A DNA stretch of 50,520 nt from Chthoniobacter flavus Ellin428 (GTDB taxonomy: Bacteria; Verrucomicrobiota; Verrucomicrobiia; Chthoniobacterales; Chthoniobacteraceae). Numbering within the stretch: position 1 is the stretch's first letter; each line of letters starts with the position of its first letter. The stretch spans positions 1 through 50,520 of the forward strand of contig NZ_ABVL01000036.1 in NCBI RefSeq assembly GCF_000173075.1, written 5' to 3'. Shown piece after piece: positions 6,481 to 16,128 of this stretch. A model generated the notes under the pieces. That model was given only the letters and a program-made list of their open reading frames with translations, did not search any database and was not told the origin of the DNA. The position numbers were made by a program, and so were the translations under genes.

Positions 6481-9400
6481 ATGAACCGCCTGTTTCGTTT
6501 CGCTGCTGCTTCCTTGATCTTTCTGCCGACCCTCACTTTCGCCCAGACTCCGACTGCGGCCGAGGAAGGCGGTGATGGCAAGAGCAAGAAGGACCGCGAC
6601 CCGGCGAACGTCTCGGTCGCGGACCCGGGGGACATTGCGTTGAAGAAATTCGTCGTCGCGCCGGGTCTCAAGGTCGATCTCTGGGCCGAGGAACCGCTCA
6701 TCGAAAACGTCGTCGCGTTTGCTTTCGATGAAAAAGGGCGCGCCTTCGTGGTGGAGACGCATCGCCGCCGCACCTCGGATCCCGACATTCGCAAGAACAC
6801 CGATTGGCTGGACGATTCGCTGGCCATGCGCACGGTCGAGGATCGCATCAACTTTCTCAAAAAGACCCTCGACCCGGCGCTGAAGCTCAAGCCGACCAAG
6901 GATCACGCCGATATCAATGGCGACGGGCAGTTCGACTATCACGACTGGGAAATCGAGAGCGAAGACATCAAGCTCGTCGAAGACGCCAACAACACCGGGA
7001 AGGCCGACACCGCGAATATTTTCGCCACGGATTTTCATACGCTGGAGACGACCACGGCGGCGGGTGTGGCCGTGCGCGGCGATGACGTCTGGTTTGCCTG
7101 CGTCCCGAATCTCTGGCGTTTTCACGGCGCGAAGGAAGGCAAGGCGACGTCGCGCGAGCAACTGGCCACCGGCTTCGGCGTGCACATCGCCTATGGCGGC
7201 CACGACATGCACGGGACGAAGATCGGCCCCGACGGCCGGCTCTACTGGACCATCGCCGATACCGGCACGCATGCCACGACCAAGGACGGCAAGATCCTCG
7301 ACAATCCCGACAGCGGCTCGGTCTTCCGCTGCGATCCCGATGGCTCGAACATGGAGATCTTCGCCACCGGCCTGCGCAACCCGCAATCGCTGGCCTTCAA
7401 CGATCTCGGCGACCTTTTCACCGGCGACAACAATGCCGACGGCGGCGACAAGGCGCGCTGGACGCACGTGGTGGAAGGCGGCGACTACGGCTGGCGCATC
7501 GGCTGGCAGTTCCTGCCCAAGCTCGGCCCGTGGAATTCGGAGGGCATGTGGCACCTCGACAACAATCCGACGAATCTGCAGTTGCTCCCGCCGGTGGGCT
7601 TGATCGGCCACGGCCCCGCGGGCATCGCGCACTATCCCGGCACCGGCCTGCCCGATCGTTACGCCGATCATTTCTTCTACGCGGATTTTCCGGGCGGCGT
7701 GCGTTCCTTCGCGCTCAAGCCGAAAGGCGCGAGCTACACGGTGGATAATCCGAACGACGTTCTCCAGGACAACAAGCCCGCGCAGATGACCGGCAAGCTG
7801 CTCTGGAACCTGTATCCGAGCGACGTGCAGTTCAGCACGAACGGCGGCGTGTATGTGCTCGACTGGGTCTACGGCTGGGACAAGACCGCCAAGGGCCGCA
7901 TCTTCCGTGTGCACGATCCGGAAGTAGACGCCAGCCCGCTCGTGCAGGAAACCAAGCGATTGCTCGCCGAGGGCGTTGGGAAGTTCAGCACTGAGGAGCT
8001 CGTCAATACGCTCGCTCATGCCGATCAGCGGTTGCGTATGGCCGCGCAATTCGAGCTCGTGAAGCGCGGCGAACTCGACGCGCTCGTGCAGGCCGCGCTG
8101 CAGGAAAAGAATCCCCTGCTCATGCGTTTGCACGCCATCTGGGGCATCTCGCAACACGCACGTCATCATCACGATCGCGAAATCGCGAAATCGCTCGTCG
8201 CGCTGGCCAAGGACAAGGAACCCGAAGTGCGCGCGCAGTGGGCGAAATACGTCGGCGAAACCGGCAGCAAGAGCGAGGTGGACCTGGTGATCCGTCTGCT
8301 CGCGGATTCGGAACCGCGCGTGCGTTTCTTCGCCGCGCAGGCGCTGGGCAAGCTCGGCTTCAAGGAAGCCGTGCCGGCGCTCATCGCGCAGCGCGAATTG
8401 AACAACGACTCCGATCCCTTCGTGCGCCACGCCGTGGTCACCTCGCTGGCCGTGCTGGCCGATGAAGCGACACTCCTCAAGGCGGCCACGAACGAATCGA
8501 AAGCCGTGCGCACCGTCGCCCTGCTCACGCTCGCCCGCCAGCACAGCCCGCAGGTCGCGCTCTTTCTGCACGACAAGGTGCCGCAACTCGTGCTCGAAGC
8601 CGCGCGCGCCATTCACGATGGGCCAATTCCCGCGGCGCTGCGCCAGCTCGCCGCGCTCGCGGAAAAACCCGGCCTGGCCGAGCCGCTGAGCCGCCGGGCC
8701 ATCGACGCCAATTTCCTCATCGGCACTCCCGAGGCCGCGCGTCGTCTCACCAAAATCGCCGGCAGCACCAAGGTGCCCGAGGCCGTGCGCCTCGACGCGC
8801 TCGATGCGCTCGCCGACTGGAACGAACCCTTCCATCGCGACCGCGTGAATGGCCTGTGGCACCCGCTGCCGCCCTCGCGCAATGCCGAGGCGCCCGTCGC
8901 CTCTGCGGCGAAAATCATTCCCGCGCTCCTGCGCGAGCCGTCGGAAAAAATGCGCCTCGCCGCGGCCGGCATGGCCGGTGACCTGCACGTCACCGCCAGC
9001 CAGGATTTCCTCCTCGCGCTGGTCGGCGACCACAGCCTCGGCGGCAAAACCCGCGCCGCCGCCCTCCGTGCGCTGGGCACGATGGAGTCCGCGAAACTCG
9101 CCGACGGCATCAAGATCGCCGTGGCCGATACCGACAAGCCGCTGCTCGCCGCCGCGCGCGAGCTGGCCGTGAAGGTCTCGCCTGCCGATGCGGTGACGCT
9201 CAACGCGCCGGTGCTCGACGATGGCACGCTCCGCGAAAAGCAGGCAGCCCTCGCCACCATCGGCTCGCTGCAGGTGCCGGCGGCGGACAAAGTCCTTCTC
9301 GCAGAACTCGACAAGCTCGATGCCAACAAGCTGCCAGCCGGGCTGTCGCTCGACCTCATGGAAGCCGCGGCGAAGCGCAACAACGCGGAGATCAAGCGCC

Positions 9401-9909
9401 GCGTCGCCGCGCGCGAAGACAAGTTCGCGCAAAGCAAGGACCCGCTCGCCAAGTGGCGCGACTGCATGGAGGGCGGTAACGCGAAACACGGCCACGAAGT
9501 CTTTGCCGAAAAGGCCGAAGCCGCGTGCATGCGCTGCCATAAGTTCAAAGGCGTGGGCGGGGACGTCGGTCCCGATCTCGCGAAAATCAGCAAGCCCGGG
9601 GATCGGAATTACATTCTCGAAAGCATCGTCGACCCAAATGCGAAGATCGCCCCGGGTTATGACAGCGTGCTGCTCACCTTGAACAGCGGCGATGTCGTCC
9701 TCGGCATACTCAATGCCGAGACGCCCGACGAACTGACCATCACCAACATCGCCGATGGCAAGAAGCAAACGATCAAGACCTCGGACATCAAGGAGCGCAC
9801 CCACGCCCCCAGCCCGATGCCTCCCGGCCTGGCCGACGTCCTCGGCAAACGCGACCTGCGCGACGTGGTGGAATTCCTTGCCACGGGGAAGACGAAGGAA
9901 ACGCCGTAA
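6481..9909 (+). CDS. PVC-type heme-binding CxxCH protein with HEAT repeats
   Basis: A 1142-residue exported protein of the large PVC family sometimes named membrane-bound dehydrogenase. Signal peptide: MNRLFRFAAASLIFLPTLTFA, likely cleaved before QTP. Residues about 45-480 form a sorbosone/glucose-dehydrogenase-like beta-propeller (GLKVDLWAEEPLIENVVAF, GLRNPQSLAFNDLGDLFTGDNNADG). Residues about 490-950 are HEAT-like helical repeats. A C-terminal cytochrome c-type domain carries heme motif CMRCH at 1016-1020, with a probable distal Met in SPMPPGL. It presumably acts in periplasmic electron transfer linked to sugar or polyol oxidation; the substrate is unknown. The next large gene has the same propeller-HEAT-heme order. 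Confidence 0.9.
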   Translation: MNRLFRFAAASLIFLPTLTFAQTPTAAEEGGDGKSKKDRDPANVSVADPGDIALKKFVVAPGLKVDLWAEEPLIENVVAFAFDEKGRAFVVETHRRRTSDPDIRKNTDWLDDSLAMRTVEDRINFLKKTLDPALKLKPTKDHADINGDGQFDYHDWEIESEDIKLVEDANNTGKADTANIFATDFHTLETTTAAGVAVRGDDVWFACVPNLWRFHGAKEGKATSREQLATGFGVHIAYGGHDMHGTKIGPDGRLYWTIADTGTHATTKDGKILDNPDSGSVFRCDPDGSNMEIFATGLRNPQSLAFNDLGDLFTGDNNADGGDKARWTHVVEGGDYGWRIGWQFLPKLGPWNSEGMWHLDNNPTNLQLLPPVGLIGHGPAGIAHYPGTGLPDRYADHFFYADFPGGVRSFALKPKGASYTVDNPNDVLQDNKPAQMTGKLLWNLYPSDVQFSTNGGVYVLDWVYGWDKTAKGRIFRVHDPEVDASPLVQETKRLLAEGVGKFSTEELVNTLAHADQRLRMAAQFELVKRGELDALVQAALQEKNPLLMRLHAIWGISQHARHHHDREIAKSLVALAKDKEPEVRAQWAKYVGETGSKSEVDLVIRLLADSEPRVRFFAAQALGKLGFKEAVPALIAQRELNNDSDPFVRHAVVTSLAVLADEATLLKAATNESKAVRTVALLTLARQHSPQVALFLHDKVPQLVLEAARAIHDGPIPAALRQLAALAEKPGLAEPLSRRAIDANFLIGTPEAARRLTKIAGSTKVPEAVRLDALDALADWNEPFHRDRVNGLWHPLPPSRNAEAPVASAAKIIPALLREPSEKMRLAAAGMAGDLHVTASQDFLLALVGDHSLGGKTRAAALRALGTMESAKLADGIKIAVADTDKPLLAAARELAVKVSPADAVTLNAPVLDDGTLREKQAALATIGSLQVPAADKVLLAELDKLDANKLPAGLSLDLMEAAAKRNNAEIKRRVAAREDKFAQSKDPLAKWRDCMEGGNAKHGHEVFAEKAEAACMRCHKFKGVGGDVGPDLAKISKPGDRNYILESIVDPNAKIAPGYDSVLLTLNSGDVVLGILNAETPDELTITNIADGKKQTIKTSDIKERTHAPSPMPPGLADVLGKRDLRDVVEFLATGKTKETP

Positions 9910-10221
9910 GGCGCACCGACATAGCGCGGCTCAGCAGAACACGCTCCGGAGGGCCGAGATGGCGGAAGGGAATAATGGCCACAGGTCATGGGCGGGCCAC
10001 CGCTCCGTCGATGCCGCGAGAACACATGCCGGCGCCCTCTTCCCGCGGTCATTCTGAGCGAAGTACCCCGGTGGGCGACGGCGGCGGGGCACGCAGTCGA
10101 AAGCCGAGTCCGCGAGGAGATGGCGCTCCATGTGGAATCCGCCCAGAACGAATGTGGATTCTGCATAGCGCGCCGCTGCTAACGAGCCACCCGAGCTGTG
10201 GTCTACTGAGGCATCACCCAT
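9910..10221. other. Intergenic region with a GTCATTCTGAG repeat half
   Basis: No gene is supported in these 312 bp. It contains GTCATTCTGAGCGAAG (10048-10063), a one-mismatch match to the left end of the inverted element at 14564-14761. No matching right end is seen before the next gene, so it looks like a decayed or partial copy. Short open frames here lack coding character. Confidence 0.6.
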
Positions 10222-10863
10222 ATGCCGCGCTTCATCCCTGTCCTTCTGGCCTTCTTCGTCACCGTCTCCGCATTGGCCGCGCCGATCAAAGTCCTGGTCG
10301 TCGCCGATTCCCCAGAACTGCGCGATGCTCTTCCTGCCTTGATCCAGAAAGGCGGCGCCGAAGTGCAAACCGCGGCCGAGCTCGACGACAGCGCCCTCGC
10401 GCACACCGATGTGCTGGTCATCGCCGGCGGCACGGCCCATCGCGAAGCCCTCGAGGCGTTCGCCAAACGCGGCGGCGGCCTCGTGGTCCTCGGCAACGGC
10501 ATCGCCTCGGGTGAAGCGAGTTGGTGGAAGCCGCTCGCCGGCGCGGCGTGGACCAGCCAGAGCCACAAGTTTGCCAACAAGCTGATGCTCTTCACCCTCA
10601 CCGATTCGCATCCGATCACGAAATCGGCCACGCCCTTCGATCTCGATGACGAAACCTATTACGACCTCGACCGCGAAGACGCGATCGATGTCCTCGCTTC
10701 CGCCTTCACCTCGAAGGTCACCGTAAAGCGGGACGACAAAAAGAAATCCGCGCGCGATGATCGCGCCAATGTCTTCGACCTCCAGCCGCAGATGTGGACC
10801 TACGAAGGCGCGGACCAGCATCGCGCGTTCGTCCTTTCTGCCAAGATCAGCCGGAATCGCTGA
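10222..10863 (+). CDS. ThuA-like domain, N-terminal part of a split ThuA-cytochrome protein
   Basis: 213 residues with a signal peptide (FIPVLLAFFVTVSALA before APIK) and a ThuA/class-I-amidotransferase-like fold: KVLVVADSPELRDALPAL, VLVIAGGTAHREALEAFAKR, GGGLVVLGNG, and an active-site-like SHPITKSATPFDLDDETYYD. The ThuA C-terminus (HPSIRSFILRGIAWAAKHE) is found in the next frame, inside the following gene. Inserting one C at CCGG 10851-10854 gives a seamless ...AKISPESLKHPSIRSF... and fuses this domain to the 1242-residue downstream protein. Similar ThuA fusions occur in PVC bacteria. It is best viewed as the first exon-like half of one gene interrupted by a single-base deletion or sequence error. 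Confidence 0.82.
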   Translation: MPRFIPVLLAFFVTVSALAAPIKVLVVADSPELRDALPALIQKGGAEVQTAAELDDSALAHTDVLVIAGGTAHREALEAFAKRGGGLVVLGNGIASGEASWWKPLAGAAWTSQSHKFANKLMLFTLTDSHPITKSATPFDLDDETYYDLDREDAIDVLASAFTSKVTVKRDDKKKSARDDRANVFDLQPQMWTYEGADQHRAFVLSAKISRNR

Positions 10864-13800
10864 AGCACCCGAGCATTCGCAGCTTCATCCTGCGCGGCAT
10901 CGCCTGGGCGGCGAAACACGAGAACGCCGACGAGTTGTGCCGCCAGGAAGACCTCGCCATGTTGCGTTATCCGAAAAATGGCGCGCGCCTCGCCGCCGAC
11001 ACGGTGAAATCCTTCGACCTGCAGCCCGGCTTCCAGGCCCGCGCCATTGCCAGCGAACCGCTCATCACCAAGCCGATCGCCATGCAATGGGACGCGCGCG
11101 GCCGCCTGTGGATCGCCGAAACGCCGGAGTATCCGAACGGGCGCCGCCCACTCGTCACCGACGCGTGGAAGGAAACCGGCGTGCTCGTCCCGGGCAAATA
11201 CGACCGGCCGGCCCGCGATCGTATCAGCATCCTCAGCGAACCCGATGCGCAGGGCATGTTCACCAGGAAGACGGTCTTTTACGAAGGCCTCGAACTCGTC
11301 ACCGGCTTCTGCCTCTACGGCGACGGCGTCATCGCCGTGCACCAGCCGGACATCGTCTTCATCCACGGCGAAGGCGCGGCGCAAAAAGTCGAGCGGCTCT
11401 ACACCGGCTTCACGCCAGGCGACACCCATTTCGTCGCCAATCACATGATCGTCGCGCCCGATGGCTGGATCTACACCGACACCGGCAGCGGCCCGGACGT
11501 CAGCTCGGTGATTCATCCCGAAGTGAAAGCGCACCTCAGCTCCGGCATGTTCCGCTTCAAGCCCGACGGCTCGGCCATCGAGCAAGTCTCCTCGAAAGGC
11601 GGCAACAGCTTCGGCGGCGAAGTGACGAGCAACGGCGAGCTCTTCTTCGGCCAGGCGACGAGCGGAAACCCGGTGCAGCACGTTGTGCTGCCGGAATGGA
11701 TTCTGAACAAGGGCAAAGCCGGCAAAGCGGTCAGCGCGGAGAGCGTCATCAACCAGCGCAAGGTCATCCGCCCGGATATGCCGGATCGCGCGCCCTTCAT
11801 GCAGATCGATGTCGTCGGCGGCTACAGCTCGGCCTGCGCGAGCACGGTCTACGAGGCCGGCGCGTGGCCCGCGGAGTGGAACAATACCGTCTTCTGCACC
11901 GAACCGATCCTCGACATCATTCATTGCGAAAAGCTCGTCGCCACCGGCCCGACCTTCACCGGGGAACCCGTACCCACCGATCGCGAATGGCTGCGCGCGC
12001 ATGATTTCTGGTTCTTCCCGGTCGATGTGGAATTCGGCCCGGATGGCGCGATGTACGTGCTCGATTTCTACTGCCCGGTCGTGGCGCACAGCGACACCCG
12101 CGGCCCGCTGCATAGTAAATCGGGCGCGAGCGTGCGCCCCGATCGCGACCACTATTTCGGCCGCATCTATCGCATCCAGAATGACGCGGCCAAACCGCTC
12201 GTCATGCCCGACCTCACCCAGGCCGATGCCCCGACGCTGGTGAAGGCCTTCCTCGATCCCAACAAGCTCACCCGTTTCACCGCGCATCGCCTGCTGATGG
12301 ATCGCGCCGATGCCGCCAGCGTGATCCCGCAACTCACCGCCATGGCCGAGGGTGAAAAATTCGCCCCCGCGCGCATCCTCGCCCTTTGGGCGCTGGAGCG
12401 GTTGAACAGGCTCACGCCGCAAACCCTGCGGGCTGCCCTGAAGAGCGACGATGCCGATGTGCGCAAGTCCGCGCTGCTGGTCGCCGAAGCGCTCGGCGAA
12501 AAGAGCACCGTGGACGTCACCGCGCTGCTCAACGATGCCGATGCTCGTGTCCGCCTGTTGGCTTTGCGCGCCATCTCCTCCAGTCCGCTCACACCGGAAA
12601 CCGCCGCCTCGCTGCTCACCGCGCTGCCCAAGCTCAACGATGACTGGTCGCGCAGCGCGGCCACGGCCGCCGCTTCTTCCAATGCCGGCCCGGTTCTGGA
12701 AGCCGCACTCGCCATGCACGGTGCACCGAGTAATGCATTGCTGGATCTCGCCGGTTCGCTCGCGAGTTCGCTGTCCGAAAAAGACGGCAGCGCGGCGTTG
12801 GCGAGAGTCATCATAGCCGCGTCGAAAGCCGCGCCGGAAGCTGAACCTCTCGCGCTGACCGTGCTCGAATCCGCGGCGAAGAAAATGCCGCCCGCTCCCG
12901 CCGACACCACGGGTTTGAACGACGCCCTGAAAACGTTGCTGGCCTCGCCCACCGGACTTTCCACTAGCGCCCTGCCCTTCGCCGTCGCGTGGGACACCAC
13001 CGGTGCTTTGAAAGCCTCACTGCCCGGCCTCATTGACCCCAAGTTAAAGAACCTCACCGAGGCGAAGATGTCCGACGACGCGCGCGCCGTGGAAATTCGC
13101 GGACTCGTCCACTCTCGTGCCGCCGATGCGCGCATCCTTCCCGCCGTGCTGAATTTCGTGAACGCGCCCGGCCAGCTCGGACTCGACGCCATCGCCGCGC
13201 TCACCGCCACCGGCGATCCCGCGCTCGGCAAACCGCTGGTCGCCAAGCTGCCCGAACTCACCTCCACCGCGCAGACCGCACTCTTCGATGCGCTAACCAC
13301 CCGGTCTGAGTGGGCAAATGACATCCTCGACGCGCTCGAAGCGAAGGACATCAAACCCGCGCTGCTCGGCCCGGCGCGCCTCAGCAAATTGCGTCTGCAT
13401 CCCGATCCAGCGGTGGCCAGGCGCGCCGCGAAATCGATCAGCGAACTCGGCAGCGGCACCAATCCCGCCAAGGACGAAATCATTGCGAAGCTCTTGCCCG
13501 AGATCGAAAGCAAGCCGGGCGATGTGGAGAAAGGCAAAGCCGCCTTCACCACCACGTGCGCGATCTGCCACAAGTTCAATGGCCAGGGCCAGGACGTCGG
13601 CCCGGTGCTCGATGGCATGGGCGTGCACGGCACCAATGAATTGCTCATTCACATCATCGACCCCAGCCGCGTGGTCGACAACGAGCACCGCACCTGGAGC
13701 ATCGCGCTCAAGGACGGCACCTATGCCGTGGGCATCATCGCTCGCGAGAACGAGAACACGCTCACCCTGCATCTACCCGGCGGCGCTTCGCAGGACATCA

Positions 13801-14522
13801 AGATTGCCGATATCAAATCGCGGCAGGACACCGGCCTCTCGCTCATGCCCGAGGGCTTCGAGTCCCTCGGCGCCGATACCCTTCGCGACATTCTCGCCTA
13901 TCTGCGCGGCGGCAACGCCAAATATCGCGCGCTCAATCTCGACAGCGTCTTCACCACCGACACGTTGCAGGGCCTCTACAATTCGCGCGCGGCGAAGGAT
14001 GACACGGTGCAGCCGAAACACTACGGCGTGGTCACCGTGGAGGGCGTGCCCTTCGCCCTGCCCGACCCGAGCACCACGCCGACCGGCGGCAACGCCATCG
14101 TGCTCAAGAATAGTGAGCACAATGAAACCTATGCCGGCACCATGCCGCAGCGGGTGGAGATTCCCGTCGGCTATCCGATCGGCAACCTGCATTTTCTCGG
14201 GGGCGTCGCCGGCTGGGGCGGTCGGCCGGATTCACACAAGCCGGCGATGAAGGTGAGTATCGAGCACGCCGACGGCCAGAAGCAGGTCGAAGAACTCTAC
14301 ACCGGCGATGTGTTTATCGACTACCCGAGTGGCGAAGACGTCCCCGGCTCCAAGCGGGCCGAAGGCGTCGTGAAAAAACATCACGTCCGCTATTTCTCGT
14401 TGCCGGTGACGGACCGGTCGCCCGTAACGAAGATCGTCCTGGAAAGCTACCTCAACGGCATTTCGCCCACGACTCTGGCCATCACCACCGACAACGAATC
14501 CCCATTGCCGAGGAAGAAGTAG
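10794..14522 (+). CDS. PVC-type heme-binding CxxCH/HEAT protein (C-terminal part of ThuA fusion)
   Basis: About 1220 meaningful residues; the first 21 codons are out-of-frame translation of the ThuA region. Order: ThuA C-terminus; propeller-type dehydrogenase domain beginning KSFDLQPGFQARAIASEPLI; HEAT-like repeats in the middle; heme motif CAICH encoded at 13557-13571. The downstream block KDGTYAVGIIARENENTLTL is the usual companion of this heme domain. A C-terminal beta-rich domain of about 170 residues follows. It has no signal peptide of its own, so it could not be exported for heme attachment unless joined to the upstream ThuA frame. That supports a single original gene spanning 10222-14522. 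Probable role: periplasmic oxidation of a carbohydrate-type substrate. Confidence 0.88.
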   Translation: MDLRRRGPASRVRPFCQDQPESLKHPSIRSFILRGIAWAAKHENADELCRQEDLAMLRYPKNGARLAADTVKSFDLQPGFQARAIASEPLITKPIAMQWDARGRLWIAETPEYPNGRRPLVTDAWKETGVLVPGKYDRPARDRISILSEPDAQGMFTRKTVFYEGLELVTGFCLYGDGVIAVHQPDIVFIHGEGAAQKVERLYTGFTPGDTHFVANHMIVAPDGWIYTDTGSGPDVSSVIHPEVKAHLSSGMFRFKPDGSAIEQVSSKGGNSFGGEVTSNGELFFGQATSGNPVQHVVLPEWILNKGKAGKAVSAESVINQRKVIRPDMPDRAPFMQIDVVGGYSSACASTVYEAGAWPAEWNNTVFCTEPILDIIHCEKLVATGPTFTGEPVPTDREWLRAHDFWFFPVDVEFGPDGAMYVLDFYCPVVAHSDTRGPLHSKSGASVRPDRDHYFGRIYRIQNDAAKPLVMPDLTQADAPTLVKAFLDPNKLTRFTAHRLLMDRADAASVIPQLTAMAEGEKFAPARILALWALERLNRLTPQTLRAALKSDDADVRKSALLVAEALGEKSTVDVTALLNDADARVRLLALRAISSSPLTPETAASLLTALPKLNDDWSRSAATAAASSNAGPVLEAALAMHGAPSNALLDLAGSLASSLSEKDGSAALARVIIAASKAAPEAEPLALTVLESAAKKMPPAPADTTGLNDALKTLLASPTGLSTSALPFAVAWDTTGALKASLPGLIDPKLKNLTEAKMSDDARAVEIRGLVHSRAADARILPAVLNFVNAPGQLGLDAIAALTATGDPALGKPLVAKLPELTSTAQTALFDALTTRSEWANDILDALEAKDIKPALLGPARLSKLRLHPDPAVARRAAKSISELGSGTNPAKDEIIAKLLPEIESKPGDVEKGKAAFTTTCAICHKFNGQGQDVGPVLDGMGVHGTNELLIHIIDPSRVVDNEHRTWSIALKDGTYAVGIIARENENTLTLHLPGGASQDIKIADIKSRQDTGLSLMPEGFESLGADTLRDILAYLRGGNAKYRALNLDSVFTTDTLQGLYNSRAAKDDTVQPKHYGVVTVEGVPFALPDPSTTPTGGNAIVLKNSEHNETYAGTMPQRVEIPVGYPIGNLHFLGGVAGWGGRPDSHKPAMKVSIEHADGQKQVEELYTGDVFIDYPSGEDVPGSKRAEGVVKKHHVRYFSLPVTDRSPVTKIVLESYLNGISPTTLAITTDNESPLPRKK

Positions 14523-14563
14523 CGCAGGGGAGAGCGGTCAGGCGGCGGCTCCAAAAAAACGCC

Positions 14564-14761
14564 GTCATCCTGAGCGAAGCGGGGAAGCATGGGCGCAGTC
14601 GAACGATCTCTGACTTCCGTGGGTTTTTGTGCGGAGCTTCCCCCGACTATGCGTGGTCACGCGTCGAATTTCTCCACCACCTCCACCCACAGGAGATCAG
14701 AGGTTTGCCCCACAGTCCCATAGGAGGCCCGCAGACTCGGCTTTAGCAAGCTCAGGATGAC
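14564..14761. repeat. About 200-bp inverted element with GTCATCCTGAG ends
   Basis: Bounded by perfect 11-bp inverted ends, GTCATCCTGAG at 14564 and CTCAGGATGAC at 14751-14761. Inside, a second inverted pair (around GATCTCTGACTTCCGTGGGT and ACCCACAGGAGATCAGAG) gives a branched, MITE-like structure without coding capacity. The left end recurs at 10048. The rest of the 340-bp gap between the cytochrome gene and larA holds no gene I can support. Confidence 0.7.
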
Positions 14762-14862
14762 AATCTAGGCGCGGGCTCGCTGACGCTCGATAGGTGAGCA
14801 TCAGTGCGCCCGACCCCCTTCCCCACGCTGGACAGCGACGAAATCGACGGCAGTCTAGGACG

Positions 14863-16128
14863 ATGCAGATCCCTCTCGCCTACGGCCGCGGCACTCTCGA
14901 AATCGACTTACCCGAAGACCGCACCACGGTCATCGAACCTCGCGACGAGCCCGGCCTGAAAGACGAACGCGCCGCCATCTACGCCGCCCTCGACGCTCCG
15001 GTGCAAATGGCGCCGCTACGCGAACAAGCGATCCGCGGCAAGCGCGTGACCATCGTCCACAGCGACATCACCCGCCCGATGCCGAACGAGCGGGTCATCC
15101 CCTGGCTGCTCGAATATCTCGAAGCATCGGGCGTGCGGCGCGAGGACATCACGCTGCTGAATGCGCTCGGCACGCATCGCCCGAATAACCGCACCGAGCT
15201 CGAGCAAATGCTCACCCCCGCGGTCGTCGCCAACTATCGCTGCGTCAACCACGAGCCGCACAACGACGATGCCTGCGTGGCTTTCGGCACCACGCGCACC
15301 GGCGTGCCGGCGTTGATCAATCGCCACCTCGTGGACGCCGACATCCGCATCATCACCGGTTTCATCGAACCGCATTTCTTCGCCGGTTTCAGCGGCGGAC
15401 CGAAAGGCATCATGCCTGGCGTGGCCGCCCTCAAGACCGTGCAGAGCAATCACGGCGTGCACAATATCGGCGACCGCCGCGCCACCTTCGGCGTCACCGT
15501 CGGCAACCCCATCTGGGAGGAAATGCGCGATATCGCCCTGCGCATCGGGCCGAGTTTTCTGCTCAATGTATCGCTGAATCATCATCGCCAGATCACCGGC
15601 GTTTTTGCCGGTGATCTTATCGCCGCGCACCGCGTCGGCACGGAATTCGTCCGCGCCAGCGCGATGCAAAAAGTCCCCGGACAATTCGATATCGTCATCA
15701 CCACGAACAGCGGTTACCCGCTTGATATGAATCTCTACCAGAGCGGCAAGGGCATGCGTGCCGCGGAGTTGGTCGTGCGCGATGGCGGATTGATCATCAT
15801 GGCCGCCGAATGCCGCGAAGGCATCCCCGCCGGCAGCCCGCATGATCAGTTGATCCGCAGCGTGCCGGATGGCGAAGCGCTCCTCGCGAAACTGGCGGAG
15901 CCGGGATTCACCTTCGCCGAGCAATGGGCGGGACAGATCCAGGCCCTGATCCAGCGCCGCGCGGAGATCCAACTGCACAGCGCGCTCGACGAAGACACCG
16001 TCCGCGCCGCGCATCTCATCCCCTGCCGCGACATCGCCGGCACCGTGCGGGCGCGTCTGCAATCCGACACCCGCATCGCCGTGTTACCGCAAGGTCCCAT
16101 GACGATCCCGTACGTGTCGGTGAACTAA
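14863..16128 (+). CDS. larA: LarA-family nickel-pincer racemase
   Basis: 421 residues from ATG 14863 (MQIPLAYGRGTLEIDLPEDR), the typical LarA N-terminus; the frame is open from 14794 but the extra part is not LarA-like. The nickel-pincer cofactor residues are at the expected places: His105 (ALGTHRPNN), His171 (EPHFFAGFSGG), Lys181 (GPKGIMPG) and His197 (QSNHGVH). Each is exactly three below the L. plantarum LarA numbers 108, 174, 184 and 200. The family racemises lactate or other 2-hydroxy acids. The cofactor-making genes larB, larC and larE are not in the window, so they must lie elsewhere. The substrate need not be lactate, since LarA homologues vary. Confidence 0.88.
   Translation: MQIPLAYGRGTLEIDLPEDRTTVIEPRDEPGLKDERAAIYAALDAPVQMAPLREQAIRGKRVTIVHSDITRPMPNERVIPWLLEYLEASGVRREDITLLNALGTHRPNNRTELEQMLTPAVVANYRCVNHEPHNDDACVAFGTTRTGVPALINRHLVDADIRIITGFIEPHFFAGFSGGPKGIMPGVAALKTVQSNHGVHNIGDRRATFGVTVGNPIWEEMRDIALRIGPSFLLNVSLNHHRQITGVFAGDLIAAHRVGTEFVRASAMQKVPGQFDIVITTNSGYPLDMNLYQSGKGMRAAELVVRDGGLIIMAAECREGIPAGSPHDQLIRSVPDGEALLAKLAEPGFTFAEQWAGQIQALIQRRAEIQLHSALDEDTVRAAHLIPCRDIAGTVRARLQSDTRIAVLPQGPMTIPYVSVN

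Noticed and set aside
6397..9804. 1135-codon open frame on the minus strand
   Set aside because: It is antisense to the PVC cytochrome gene. Its Arg/His/Gly/Glu-rich composition is the usual product of reading GC-rich coding DNA backwards, and it has no domain signal.
9930..10000. Possible small RNA or tRNA remnant in the gap before the ThuA gene
   Set aside because: No cloverleaf or conserved tRNA arm could be formed; only the repeat half-copy is recognisable.
10840..10870. Programmed -1 frameshift in the ThuA-cytochrome gene
   Set aside because: No slippery heptamer or downstream pseudoknot is evident. The restoring change falls in CCGG like the other indels, so a sequence error is simpler.
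10800..12719. 639-codon minus-strand frame
   Set aside because: Shadow of the ThuA-fused cytochrome gene; no recognisable protein features.
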